Of a stretch of DNA of 64,000 nt, positions 25,915 through 34,861 are shown piece by piece (within the stretch, counting starts at the first letter, position 1; every line of letters starts with the position of its first letter). The position numbers and the translations under genes are program-made. This DNA is from Streptomyces sp. NBC_01481 (GTDB taxonomy: Bacteria; Actinomycetota; Actinomycetes; Streptomycetales; Streptomycetaceae), in NCBI RefSeq assembly GCF_026339995.1, contig NZ_JAPEPT010000004.1, positions 496,001 to 560,000 of the forward strand, given 5' to 3'. The notes under the pieces are model-generated. The model had not been told where the DNA came from and made no database searches. It saw nothing but the letters and a program-made list of their open reading frames with translations.

Positions 25915-28017
25915 GTGCGCACCGAAAACCGTCACTTCGACAATCCGCTCACTGGCGTCCGCAATCTGGGCATCCTCGCCCACGTCGACGCCGGCAAAAC
26001 CACCGTCACCGAACGGATCCTCTATGTGACCGGCGCAACGTACAAGCGTGGCGAGGTCCATGACGGTACGACCGTCACCGACTTCGACTCGCAGGAGCGA
26101 GATCGCGGGATCACGATCTTCGCCGCTGCGGTGAGCTGTGACTGGGACGGTCACCGGATCAATGTGATCGACACTCCCGGCCACGTCGACTTCGCCGACG
26201 AGGTGGAGCGCTCGCTGCGGGTGCTCGACGGCGCCATCGCGGTGTTCGACGCCGTCGCCGGGGTCGAGCCCCAGAGCGAGTCGGTCTGGCGACAGGCCGA
26301 CCGCCACGGGGTGCCGCGTATCGCATTCGTCAACAAGCTGGACCGTACCGGTGCCGACCTGGACCTGGCGGTCGAGTCGATCCGGGCAAGACTGCATACG
26401 GTTCCGCTGGTGGTCCAGCTGCCGATCGGTCAGGAGGACGGGTTCACCGGCGTGGTGGACCTGCTCCGTATGCGGTCGCTGGTCTGGTCCGACGGGTGCG
26501 GCACCTTCGAGGACGGTCCCGTACCGGGGGACTTGCAGGACGAGGCACGCCGGCGCCGTCGGCTGCTCGAAGAGGCGGTGGCGGAACTCCACCCGATCGC
26601 TCTGGAGGAATTCTGTGCACGGTCAACGGTCTCCGCGCAGACGCTGACGGCAGCGCTGCGGGATCTGACACTCGCCGGTGACGCCGTGGTCGTGCTGTGC
26701 GGATCGGCCTACCGCAACCGCGGGATCGAGCCGCTGCTGGACGCTGCCGTGGCTTACTTGCCCTCGCCGCTGGACGTACCGGCGGTGCACGGCACCGTCG
26801 ACGGCTCGGAGCAGGAGCGGGCCGCCGACCCGTCCGCGCCGTTCGCCGCGCTCGTGTTCAAGGTGAACGCGACCGCCACGGGACGGCTGACCTACCTGCG
26901 GGTGTATTCGGGAACGATCAGCAGAGGAGAGGCGGTGTTGGACGTGCAGGCGCGGCGCACCGAGAGGGTCGGCCGGATCCTGCGCGTGCAGGCGGACCGG
27001 CACGCGGAGTTGGAACGGGCAGTGGCCGGAGACATCGTCGCGGTGGTCGGAGTGAAGGCGGCACGCACCGGTGCCACGCTGTGCGCACCGGCGGCGCCGC
27101 TGATCCTCGAACCGCCGACGGTGGCCGATCCGGTGGTCTCCGTGGCGGTGGAGGCCCGCAGGAGCATCGACACCGACCGCTTGGCGTCTGCGCTGGCACG
27201 ACTGGTCGAGGAAGATCCGTCGCTGCGGGTCCGCACCGACCGTGAGACCGGTCAGACGGTGCTGTCGGGCATGGGCGAGCTGCATCTGGAGGTCGCGGCG
27301 GAGAAGATGCGTCGTGCGCACGGGCTGGATGTCAGCGTCGGCCGGCCGCAGGTGGCCTACCGGGAGACGGTCTCCCGTGGGGTGTCCGGGCTGGTGTACC
27401 GCCACGTCAAGCAGGATGGTGGCGCCGGGCAGTTCGCCCATGTCGTCCTCGACGCACAGCCGTTGGACGCCGCAGAGGTCGACGGCGGCGACAGCGGCAG
27501 GGCGGTCGACTTCGAGTTCGCCTCGACCGTTGTCGGCGGACGCGTGCCGGCGGAGTACGTACGGGCGGTGGAGGCCGGATGCCGGGGCGCTCTGGCTGAA
27601 GGGCCCCTGGGCGGCAACCCGGTCACCGGGCTGCGGGTCACCCTGACGGACGGGGCCACCCATCCCAAGGATTCCTCGGAGATGGCGTTCCGTACGGCCG
27701 GTCGGCTCGCGCTGCGGGAAGCACTGCGCGCCTGCGCGATGGTGCTGCTGGAACCGGTGGCCGAGGTCACGGCCACGGTGCCCGAAGACGCCGTCGGCGG
27801 AGTCCTCGGCGACCTGGCGGCACGGCGCGGCCGGATCTCGGGCTCGACCGCCCGGGCAGGCACGGCAGTGATCACCGCGACCGTGCCGCTGGCCGAACTG
27901 TTCGGCTATGCCTCCCGGTTGCGCAGCCGAACCCAGGGCCGGGGCACCTTCACCAGCCGGGCCACCGGCTACGCCCCGGTACCGAGCGGCGTGTTGAGCG
28001 CGATGCCGTCACGGTAG
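25915..28017 (+). CDS. Elongation factor G paralogue
   Basis: Translational GTPase of 700 residues with the full EF-G architecture. G-motifs: AHVDAGKTT (residues 22-30), RGITI, DTPGHVD, NKLD and CGSAY. Domain II, the domain III GMGELHLEVA motif, domain IV (VGRPQVAYRETVS) and domain V (EPVAEVTATVPEDAVGGVLGDL) follow. The main fusA normally sits in the str operon next to rpsG and tuf; none is here, so this is a second, standalone copy. Such paralogues can act in recycling, stress or drug protection (family knowledge). GTG start; a 13 bp terminator hairpin follows. Confidence 0.92.
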   Translation: MRTENRHFDNPLTGVRNLGILAHVDAGKTTVTERILYVTGATYKRGEVHDGTTVTDFDSQERDRGITIFAAAVSCDWDGHRINVIDTPGHVDFADEVERSLRVLDGAIAVFDAVAGVEPQSESVWRQADRHGVPRIAFVNKLDRTGADLDLAVESIRARLHTVPLVVQLPIGQEDGFTGVVDLLRMRSLVWSDGCGTFEDGPVPGDLQDEARRRRRLLEEAVAELHPIALEEFCARSTVSAQTLTAALRDLTLAGDAVVVLCGSAYRNRGIEPLLDAAVAYLPSPLDVPAVHGTVDGSEQERAADPSAPFAALVFKVNATATGRLTYLRVYSGTISRGEAVLDVQARRTERVGRILRVQADRHAELERAVAGDIVAVVGVKAARTGATLCAPAAPLILEPPTVADPVVSVAVEARRSIDTDRLASALARLVEEDPSLRVRTDRETGQTVLSGMGELHLEVAAEKMRRAHGLDVSVGRPQVAYRETVSRGVSGLVYRHVKQDGGAGQFAHVVLDAQPLDAAEVDGGDSGRAVDFEFASTVVGGRVPAEYVRAVEAGCRGALAEGPLGGNPVTGLRVTLTDGATHPKDSSEMAFRTAGRLALREALRACAMVLLEPVAEVTATVPEDAVGGVLGDLAARRGRISGSTARAGTAVITATVPLAELFGYASRLRSRTQGRGTFTSRATGYAPVPSGVLSAMPSR

Positions 28018-28025
28018 AACGCACT

Positions 28026-28057
28026 GGTGGCCCCGCCCTTGTACGGGCGGGGCCACC
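28026..28057 (+). terminator. Strong hairpin after the EF-G paralogue
   Basis: GGTGGCCCCGCCC and its exact complement form a 13 bp stem around the 6 nt loop TTGTAC, starting 8 bases after the stop codon. There is no U-tract, as is common for actinomycete terminators. Confidence 0.8.
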
Positions 28058-28137
28058 ACCGGAGCCGTATCGTAACGACGGGCCGACCCCGATACCCCGG
28101 GTTCAACCCCGCGGGCCCGGCAAGGGAGTCTTGGGCT

Positions 28138-30120
28138 GTGTCCTCACTTCTTCCTCAGCAGCCTCAACACGGCGTCCCCGAAGGGCAGATGATTGTCTGC
28201 GGTGACGACGCGTTGGCCGCCCGTCTCGCCTCCGAACTGCACGACGTCTACGGGGAGCGGGTGACGCTGGTCGTCCCGCCCGCCCGCTCCTCGACAGGTG
28301 GGCAGCCCGCCGTGGCGCCGAACCGTATCCGGACGTCTGCGCTCTTCGGGCGGGTGTCCGCTGCGATGAACCGGCCGGGTGGTGCCGACAACGTCGGTTC
28401 CAGTGGCGAATTCCTCCTTCCGGTACGGGAGGTGGAGGCTGCCGAGCCCTCGGAGGAGACACTGCGTCACGCCGGAGTGGAGCGGGCCGCGGCCCTGGCC
28501 CTCGTGTATGACGACGACGAGATGAACATCCGGGCCGCGCTGGCCGCCCGGCGGCTCAACCCCCGGCTGCGGCTGGTGATCCGGCTCTACAACCGCAAGC
28601 TGGGCCAGCACCTGGAGGGCCTGCTCGACCAGGCTGCCGTCGTCGCCATGCCGGGTCTGGACGTCACCGCGCTGGACGCCTCCACCACCGTGCTGTCCGA
28701 CGCGGACACGGCAGCGCCCGCCCTGGCAGCCGCAGCGGTGGCCGGTACGAGCAAGGTCGTGCAGGCCGGCGGGCTGCTGCTGCGTGCCGTTGAGCGCACC
28801 CCGCCCGGGCGCGGCGAGGTACCCGATCCCGGCTTGTGCACGCTCGCCCTGCTGTCGTCCACCACCAACGACCCTGCGGGCGCCGAGGGTTCGGACAGCA
28901 GCGGCCCGCAAGGTCCCAGTCTGCTGCCCGACGACGCCACGGTCGCGGCGGCCACCGGACGGGGGACTGTCGTACTGGAGACGATCTCGTACGCCGGGCT
29001 GCCCGTGCCGTCCCGTCGGCTGGCCGGCCGGGGCGCCCCACTCAGGGAGATCTTCTCGCGTCGGCTGCGCCGCGCGCTCGCCGGTGCCGCCGCGGCCGTG
29101 GTCGCCCTCGCCGTCGCGTCCTGGCTCACGACCGGCGACCATCCGATGCACGCCGCGTACCTCACGCTCCTCGACCTGTTCGCGATCGGGGACCCGGCCG
29201 TCGGTGAACCCACCGCCCGCCAGGTGCTCCAGCTCCTGTCCGGACTGGTGGGTCTTGCGCTGCTGCCGGTCCTGGTCGCCGGATCACTGGAGGCTCTCGG
29301 CGCGTTCCGCGGAGCAGCCGGACTGCTGCGCCCGCCGCGGGGACTGTCCGGGCATGTCGTGCTGCTCGGCCTGGGCAAGGTCGGCACGCGGGTGCTGGCC
29401 CGGCTGCGTGAACTCGGCATCCCCGTGGTGTGCGTGGAGGAGGATCCGGAGGCGAGGGGCATCCCGCTCGCGCGCCGGTTGCGCGTGCCCGTGGTGCTCG
29501 GCGATGTCACCCACGAGGGTGTGCTGGAGGCTGCCAAGATCCATCGGGCCCATGCCCTGCTGGCGCTGACCAGTGCCGACACCACGAACCTCGAAGCGGC
29601 GCTGTACGCCCGTACCGTCAAGCCGGATCTGCGGGTCGCGCTGCGGCTGTACGAGGACGACTTCGCCACCGCCGTCTACCGCACCCTGCGGGCCGCACAC
29701 CCCGACGCGCTCACCCGCAGCCGCAGTGTGTCCACGCTCGCGGCCCCCGCGTTCGCCGGGGCGATGATGGGCCGTCAGATCCTCGGCGCCATCCCGGTGG
29801 AGCGCAAGGTTCTGCTGTTTGCCGTGCTCGATGTCGCCGGGCATCCGCGGTTCGAGGGCTGCACCGTCGCCGAGGCGTTTCGGCCCGGCGCGTGGCGGGT
29901 GATCGCTCTGGACACGGCGGGCCCCTCGGGGCGCCGGTCCGACCTCGCCGCATCCCGTCCGTACGGAGCCGACCGGACTGGCGCCGGGTTGCTGTGGGAC
30001 CTCCACCCCGGCTACGTCCTGCGGCCCCAGGACCGTGTCGTTCTCGCCGCCACCCGCCGCGGGCTGGCGGAACTCCTGGGACGGCGCACCGGGTCCCGCC
30101 CCGGCCCGCACCCGGCCTGA
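28138..30120 (+). CDS. Membrane protein with two RCK/TrkA-N domains (ion channel-like)
   Basis: Protein of 660 residues. It has an N-terminal TrkA-N Rossmann domain (GQMIVCGDDALAARLASEL), two hydrophobic helices around residues 315-400 (AAAAVVALAVASWL; LLSGLVGLALLPVLVAG), and a second TrkA-N domain (HVVLLGLGKVGTRVLARL) with a C-terminal RCK part. This is the layout of RCK-gated two-TM potassium channels and of CASTOR/POLLUX-like proteins. The usual TVGYGD filter is not visible: the inter-helix segment reads LLDLFAIGDPAVG. Ion selectivity is therefore unclear. The GTG start is preceded by AAGGGAG. Located 120 bp after EF-G behind a terminator. Confidence 0.8.
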   Translation: MSSLLPQQPQHGVPEGQMIVCGDDALAARLASELHDVYGERVTLVVPPARSSTGGQPAVAPNRIRTSALFGRVSAAMNRPGGADNVGSSGEFLLPVREVEAAEPSEETLRHAGVERAAALALVYDDDEMNIRAALAARRLNPRLRLVIRLYNRKLGQHLEGLLDQAAVVAMPGLDVTALDASTTVLSDADTAAPALAAAAVAGTSKVVQAGGLLLRAVERTPPGRGEVPDPGLCTLALLSSTTNDPAGAEGSDSSGPQGPSLLPDDATVAAATGRGTVVLETISYAGLPVPSRRLAGRGAPLREIFSRRLRRALAGAAAAVVALAVASWLTTGDHPMHAAYLTLLDLFAIGDPAVGEPTARQVLQLLSGLVGLALLPVLVAGSLEALGAFRGAAGLLRPPRGLSGHVVLLGLGKVGTRVLARLRELGIPVVCVEEDPEARGIPLARRLRVPVVLGDVTHEGVLEAAKIHRAHALLALTSADTTNLEAALYARTVKPDLRVALRLYEDDFATAVYRTLRAAHPDALTRSRSVSTLAAPAFAGAMMGRQILGAIPVERKVLLFAVLDVAGHPRFEGCTVAEAFRPGAWRVIALDTAGPSGRRSDLAASRPYGADRTGAGLLWDLHPGYVLRPQDRVVLAATRRGLAELLGRRTGSRPGPHPA

Positions 30121-30385
30121 GCGCTCGGAGATCCTGGGCGGGCCGGTCCAGGAGGCGGGCGCCGACGACCGCGTCGGCGCACGTCCGGGCCCACCCGCCG
30201 CAGCCAAGGGGCGCGGGCCTGAGGCTCGGGACTCTCCTGAAGAGCGAGGCGGCCCGTGGTGGAGGCCGGCTCGCCATGCCCAGGGCGAAAGCCCTCGCCC
30301 AGCGTCCCGCGGGCGGACGTCGTGGATGCGACGACAGCCGGGCGGCGCCGGGTGCGGGACCACATGTCCCGCGCACAGCTGCACC

Positions 30386-30407
30386 GGGCGGGCGGGCGGG
30401 CGGGCGG
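30386..30407 (+). repeat. GGGC tandem repeat
   Basis: Five GGGC units plus GG in the gap 30121-30678 between the channel-like gene and the third phosphatase gene. Five G-runs of three make a G-quadruplex possible. Upstream of it (30121-30385) I see nothing assignable. Confidence 0.6.
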
Positions 30408-30571
30408 ACGGTACGGCGAGGCGGAGCGCGCGGATCCGCAGCCCCGACGACCCTCGCCTCACTCGGCCGCCGAACGCCCTGGGCGCCGTCCGTCAACGAC
30501 GCGGCGACCTGACCGAGGCAGAACGGCTCTACCTGCGGGTCATCGGCATCGTGACCGGTACGGCGACCTGA
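30403..30571 (+). pseudogene. Frameshifted TPR-repeat relic
   Basis: Three reading frames in succession give pieces of a kinesin-light-chain-type TPR: GRYGEAER (30406 on), PTTLASLG (30444-30467) and NALGAVRQRRGDLTEAERLY (30473 on), which ends at the stop 30571. Read together they form one TPR-like segment with two frame breaks and a probable deletion. It is the tail of a dead TPR protein gene. Confidence 0.5.
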
Positions 30572-30678
30572 CCGGCCCGGGCGGGAAGGCGCCATCCGTA
30601 CACAGTCGCCCTGAACCCTGCACAATGTAGGACAAAGGCGCCTGAGCCTCGTCCGGCCTTCCCTGTGCGGTCGAGGGG

Positions 30679-32787
30679 GTGCGTGCCGCGGGTGGAAGGC
30701 GATGGTCGGTGGCGTCCGTTCGGTCGGAGGGCGAGAAGGCTCCTGGTCCGCTCTGGTCCGAGCCCGGGACGCTGCTGCAGCACGTCCCCGTTGCCGTCTT
30801 CGCCATCGATGAGGACGACCGGGTCTGCTACTGGGGGCCCGGCGCGCAGGACCTCTTCGGGCACGACGCCGCGGGTGTGCTGTCCCAACCTGCAGGTGTT
30901 CTCTTCGCGGATCCGCCCCGAGGCGCCCCCGACGCTTCGGTACGGCTGGCGGAACGGGGCCGCACACTGGGGTACTGGCGCGGCCGGCTGCCGGCACGGC
31001 ACCGGGACGGCGCAGTTTTCGACTGCGGATTCAGAGTGTTTCCCGTGACCGGCGCCGGGGGCCGCTCGGTGGTCATGGCCCTGGCGAGCCGCAGTGCCGA
31101 GCTCGATCGGGTGAAGACGAACCTGGCCTTCCTCGATGCCCTCTTCGAGACCTGCCCCATCGGCCTGGTCATGCTCGACGAGGAGTTGCGCTACGTCCAC
31201 CTCAACCAGGCGCTCGCCGACATGGACGGTCTCCCCATCGAGGAGCACCTCGGGCGGCGGATGGAAGAGATCATGATCACGTCCGACGGCGGTGAGTACC
31301 AGCGGATGCTGCGTGCCGTCGCCGCGCGGGGACGGCACGTCGTGGGCGCCCTGGTGGGTGTACGCACACCGGGGCACCCGGATCGCGATCAGGTGCGGTC
31401 CGTGAGCCTCTTCCCGCTCAGCGGCGCGGTCGGCTCCCATTCGGGAGTGGGCGGACTGCTGGTGGACGTGACCGACCGGGAGCAGGCCATCATGGAGGCA
31501 ACCGCCGGCCGTCAGCGGCTGGCCCTGCTGGACCGAGCCGCGGCCTCCATCGGCACCACCCTGGACGTGGATGTCACCGCCCGGGAGCTGGTCGCGGCCG
31601 CCGTGCCCGACTTCTCGGACGCCTCCGTCGTCGAAGTCGTGGAGTGGATGGACGAACCCGAAGTGTTCAACCCGCACCTTCCGCTGGTCACCCGCCGGAT
31701 CGCCTCCGGTACCGTCCTGCCCCCTCCCGCCACCGAACTCGTGAGCGGGCTGGAGACCGTCACCTACCCGCCCGGCTCGGCCATCCACCGGATGCTGCAG
31801 ACAGGCCGCCCCGTCTCCGTCCTGGTGAACGACGAGTTCATGACCCGGACAGTCATTCACCAGGCCCGCGCCCAGCTGCTGAGAGACAGCGGTCTGGTCG
31901 GCATGATCATCGCTCCGCTCATCGCCCGGGGCACGGTCCAGGGCCTCACCATGTTCGGACGCTCCGCCGCCCGGCCCGCCTTCACCGACGAGGACCTCAG
32001 CCTGGCCGGTGAGCTCGCCTCCCGCGCGGCACTCTGCCTCGACAACGCGCGCCTCTACAGCCGGGTACAAGACATCGCGCTCACCCTCCAGCGCGCGCTG
32101 CTTCCCAGTGCGCCGGCGACCAGCCCATACGTGGAGGTCGCCCACCGTTATCTGCCCGGCAGCCACATCACCGAGGTCGGCGGCGACTGGTACGACGTGA
32201 TCAACCTGTCCGGCGACCGGGTCGCCCTGGTCGTCGGCGACGTGATGGGACACGGAGTACCGGCAGCCGCGGCCATGGGCAGGCTGCGCCTCACCGCCAA
32301 GGCGCTGGCCAGGCACAACCAGGAACCGGACGACCTGCTCGCCGAACTGGACGCCTGTGCCCAGGAGGCAGGGATCGAGCTGGCGACCTGCCTCTACATC
32401 GTGTACGACCCCACGACCGGCCGCGCACGCATCGCCAGCGCCGGGCACCCCCCGCCTCTCGTGCGCCACCCGGACGGCACGGTCGAGACCATCAGCGAGG
32501 TCCTGGGAATTCCCCTCGGGGTGGGCGGTCAGCGCTTCAGAACGATCGAGATCACTCTGCCTGAGGGCGCCGTTCTCGCCCTGTACACCGACGGCCTCAT
32601 CGAAACACGCGGCAAGGACATCGAAGTGGGCCTGGCGGCCGTACGCGCCGAACTCCGAGGAGCTTCGGGCCAGTTGGAAGAGACGGCGGACCGCATGCTC
32701 GCGAGCCTGCTGCCCGACCCGCCGGACGACGACACGGTGCTCGTCCTCGCCCGCGTCCGCCGTACGCCACGTAACCAGCGAGGGTGA
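30679..32787 (+). CDS. PAS-PAS-GAF-SpoIIE family protein phosphatase
   Basis: Third member of this family in the window, 702 residues from a GTG; an internal GTG ten codons later is an alternative. PAS domains at about 30-130 and 145-275, GAF at about 280-450 and PP2C/SpoIIE at about 475-690 with GGDWYDV, GDVMGHGVPAAAAMG, SAGHPPPLV, YTDGLIETRG and DDDTVLVLARV. No ATPase domain. PAS2 carries FLDALFETCPIGLVMLDEEL, similar to the PAS2 of the 20428-22557 protein, so the genes probably share an ancestor. Target is presumably a phosphorylated STAS-type anti-anti-sigma factor. Converges on the YciO gene with a 12 bp gap. Confidence 0.87.
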   Translation: MRAAGGRRWSVASVRSEGEKAPGPLWSEPGTLLQHVPVAVFAIDEDDRVCYWGPGAQDLFGHDAAGVLSQPAGVLFADPPRGAPDASVRLAERGRTLGYWRGRLPARHRDGAVFDCGFRVFPVTGAGGRSVVMALASRSAELDRVKTNLAFLDALFETCPIGLVMLDEELRYVHLNQALADMDGLPIEEHLGRRMEEIMITSDGGEYQRMLRAVAARGRHVVGALVGVRTPGHPDRDQVRSVSLFPLSGAVGSHSGVGGLLVDVTDREQAIMEATAGRQRLALLDRAAASIGTTLDVDVTARELVAAAVPDFSDASVVEVVEWMDEPEVFNPHLPLVTRRIASGTVLPPPATELVSGLETVTYPPGSAIHRMLQTGRPVSVLVNDEFMTRTVIHQARAQLLRDSGLVGMIIAPLIARGTVQGLTMFGRSAARPAFTDEDLSLAGELASRAALCLDNARLYSRVQDIALTLQRALLPSAPATSPYVEVAHRYLPGSHITEVGGDWYDVINLSGDRVALVVGDVMGHGVPAAAAMGRLRLTAKALARHNQEPDDLLAELDACAQEAGIELATCLYIVYDPTTGRARIASAGHPPPLVRHPDGTVETISEVLGIPLGVGGQRFRTIEITLPEGAVLALYTDGLIETRGKDIEVGLAAVRAELRGASGQLEETADRMLASLLPDPPDDDTVLVLARVRRTPRNQRG

Positions 32788-32799
32788 CCATCGACGCGG

Positions 32800-33420
32800 C
32801 TACTCGAAGCGCGCGGTGTCGCCTGCCCCTCGGCGTACGATCTCGAGTTCGCCGCCGGAGAAGTCGATGACGGTCGTCGGCTCGGTGCCGCAGTCGCCCG
32901 AGTCGACGACCGCGTCCACCACGTGGTCGAGTCGCTCCTTGATCTCCCAGCCCTGTGTCATCGGCTCGTCCTCGTCGGGCATGAGCAGGGTGCTGGAGAG
33001 CAGCGGTTCTCCGAGCTCGGCGAGGAGAGCCTGGGCCACGGCGTGGTCAGGAATCCGCACTCCGACCGTCTTCTTCTTCGGGTGCAGCAACTGGCGCGGC
33101 ACCTCTTTCGTCGCGGGCAGGATGAAGGTGTAACTGCCGGGTGTCGCCGCTTTGATCGCGCGGAACACGTCGTTGTCGATGTGCACGAACTGACCCAGCT
33201 GCGCGAAGTTCTGGCACACGAGGGTGAAGTGGTGACGATCGTCGAGGTTCCGGATCGACCGGATCCGGCTGATGCCGTCACGACTGCCCAGCTGGCATCC
33301 CAGCGCGTAGCAGGAGTCCGTCGGGTACGCGACGAGCGCCCCGGACCGGATGCTGTCAGCCACACTGCTGATCGTGCGTCGCTGAGGATTGTCGGGGTGC
33401 ACGTCGAAGTACTTGGCCAT
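32800..33420 (-). CDS. YciO/Sua5/YrdC family protein
   Basis: Soluble protein of 206 residues with the YrdC fold: GALVAYPTDSCYALGCQL, the KxR-type SIRNLDDRHHFTLVC loop, PGSYTFILPATKEVPR and VGVRIPDHAVAQALL. Related proteins make threonylcarbamoyl-AMP for tRNA t6A. The short length and KKKTVGVRIPDH pattern place it closer to YciO, whose own role is not settled. The main Sua5 (longer, usually near prmC) is not here. ATG start; it stands alone on the minus strand. Confidence 0.82.
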   Translation of the reverse strand: MAKYFDVHPDNPQRRTISSVADSIRSGALVAYPTDSCYALGCQLGSRDGISRIRSIRNLDDRHHFTLVCQNFAQLGQFVHIDNDVFRAIKAATPGSYTFILPATKEVPRQLLHPKKKTVGVRIPDHAVAQALLAELGEPLLSSTLLMPDEDEPMTQGWEIKERLDHVVDAVVDSGDCGTEPTTVIDFSGGELEIVRRGAGDTARFE

Positions 33421-33475
33421 TCGCCGAGTCTAGAGGCCCGTCCCGTAAATGATTTCCGACGGGACTTCGGACTGG

Positions 33476-33970
33476 TCAGCCGGTGGGCCGCGCCGCCTTC
33501 CAGGCGCGGTGGTGGACGTCGATCGCATCGGTGGGGGAGGGGCGGCGGGGCGTCAAGCCGAGCAGGCGGCGCGCCTTGGCGCTGGTGACGAGTTCGTCCT
33601 GGTCGGCCGCCATCTGCATCATGCCGCCGGCTTCGGCGCTCTCCAGGGAGATCTCACCGGTGTAGCCGGCGGCGCGGACGGCGGCGTACGGGACGTCCAG
33701 GGCGCGCAGCCGCTGTTCGTCGGCGATGACGAAGGTCTCGCCGTCGACTATGGCGGGGTTGTCGAGGATGCCTACATACGCCTGGGCGAGGTCGTCGACG
33801 TGGACCCAGCTCCAGCGCTTCTCGGTGTCTCCGTAGAAGACCGGGTGGCCGGCCTCGGCGGCGGCGAACCACTGGCCGGTCATCGACGTCGTGGCGGGCC
33901 TGCCGTACAGGAAGCCGGGCGTTACGTAATGAACACTGGCCGCGGCCACCGGGCTGACCCCCTCGCGCAT
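33476..33970 (-). pseudogene. NAD-dependent epimerase/dehydratase lacking its N-terminal half
   Basis: C-terminal part of an extended SDR: YVTPGFLYG, FYGDTEKRWSWVHVDDLAQA, GETFVIADEQ and a TSAKARRLLGLTPRRPS tail. The Rossmann GxxGxxG and YxxxK regions, normally the first 150 residues, are missing, and upstream sequence turns into a marR remnant on the other strand. An ATG at 33970 would give 164 residues but has no SD. The lesion is a deletion shared with the neighbouring marR piece. Confidence 0.75.
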
Positions 33971-33988
33971 CACCCGTGTCGTCGACAC

Positions 33989-34327
<339 letters not shown>

Positions 34328-34336
34328 CATCGCGGC

Positions 34337-34861
34337 ATGCCTCAACTCCAACGCCTCCGCTTCGACCACGCCCCGGCGCTGCTCAAGTTCGAGCAGGAGA
34401 ACCGGGCCTACTTCGCCGCGTCGGTTCCCGACCGTGGCGACCACTACTTCGCCCACTTCGATGCGCGGCACCGTGAGCTGATGGCCGAGCAGGCCGCTGG
34501 GCTGCACTTCTTCCATGTACTGGTGGGCAGCAGCGGTGAGGTCCTGGGGCGGGTCAACCTGGTTGATGTGGAGGACGGTTCGGCCGAGCTCGGATACCGG
34601 ATCGCGGAGCAGGCCGCTGGGCGGGGACTGGCTACTGCCGCCGTTCGAGAGGTCTGCGCCCTGGCTGCCGCCGAGTACGGACTGACCACGCTGCGGGCCG
34701 TCACGATACTCGACAACCCCGGCTCGCGAGCCGTGCTGGCCCGTACGGGATTCGCGCCTGCCGGAGAGATCGAGCTGGACGGTCGCCAAGGCCTCCACTT
34801 TGTACGGGACCTGCAGGACGCTCGCGTCGGCGCCGACCTGGCGCCGGGCGTGATCAGATGA
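34337..34861 (+). CDS. GNAT-family N-acetyltransferase (RimJ/RimL-like)
   Basis: Acetyltransferase of 174 residues, the usual single-domain length. Acetyl-CoA-binding motif A is EQAAGRGLATAAVREVC near residue 92-108, preceded by the beta strand SAELGYRI and followed by NPGSRAVLARTGF. The N-terminal half (RLRFDHAPALLKFEQENRAYF) is of the RimJ/RimL/amino-sugar acetyltransferase group. Its ATG lies 9 bp after the marR remnant, and its stop overlaps the histidine kinase ATG (ATGA), so the three-gene run GNAT-kinase-regulator is probably one transcript. Substrate unknown. Confidence 0.85.
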   Translation: MPQLQRLRFDHAPALLKFEQENRAYFAASVPDRGDHYFAHFDARHRELMAEQAAGLHFFHVLVGSSGEVLGRVNLVDVEDGSAELGYRIAEQAAGRGLATAAVREVCALAAAEYGLTTLRAVTILDNPGSRAVLARTGFAPAGEIELDGRQGLHFVRDLQDARVGADLAPGVIR

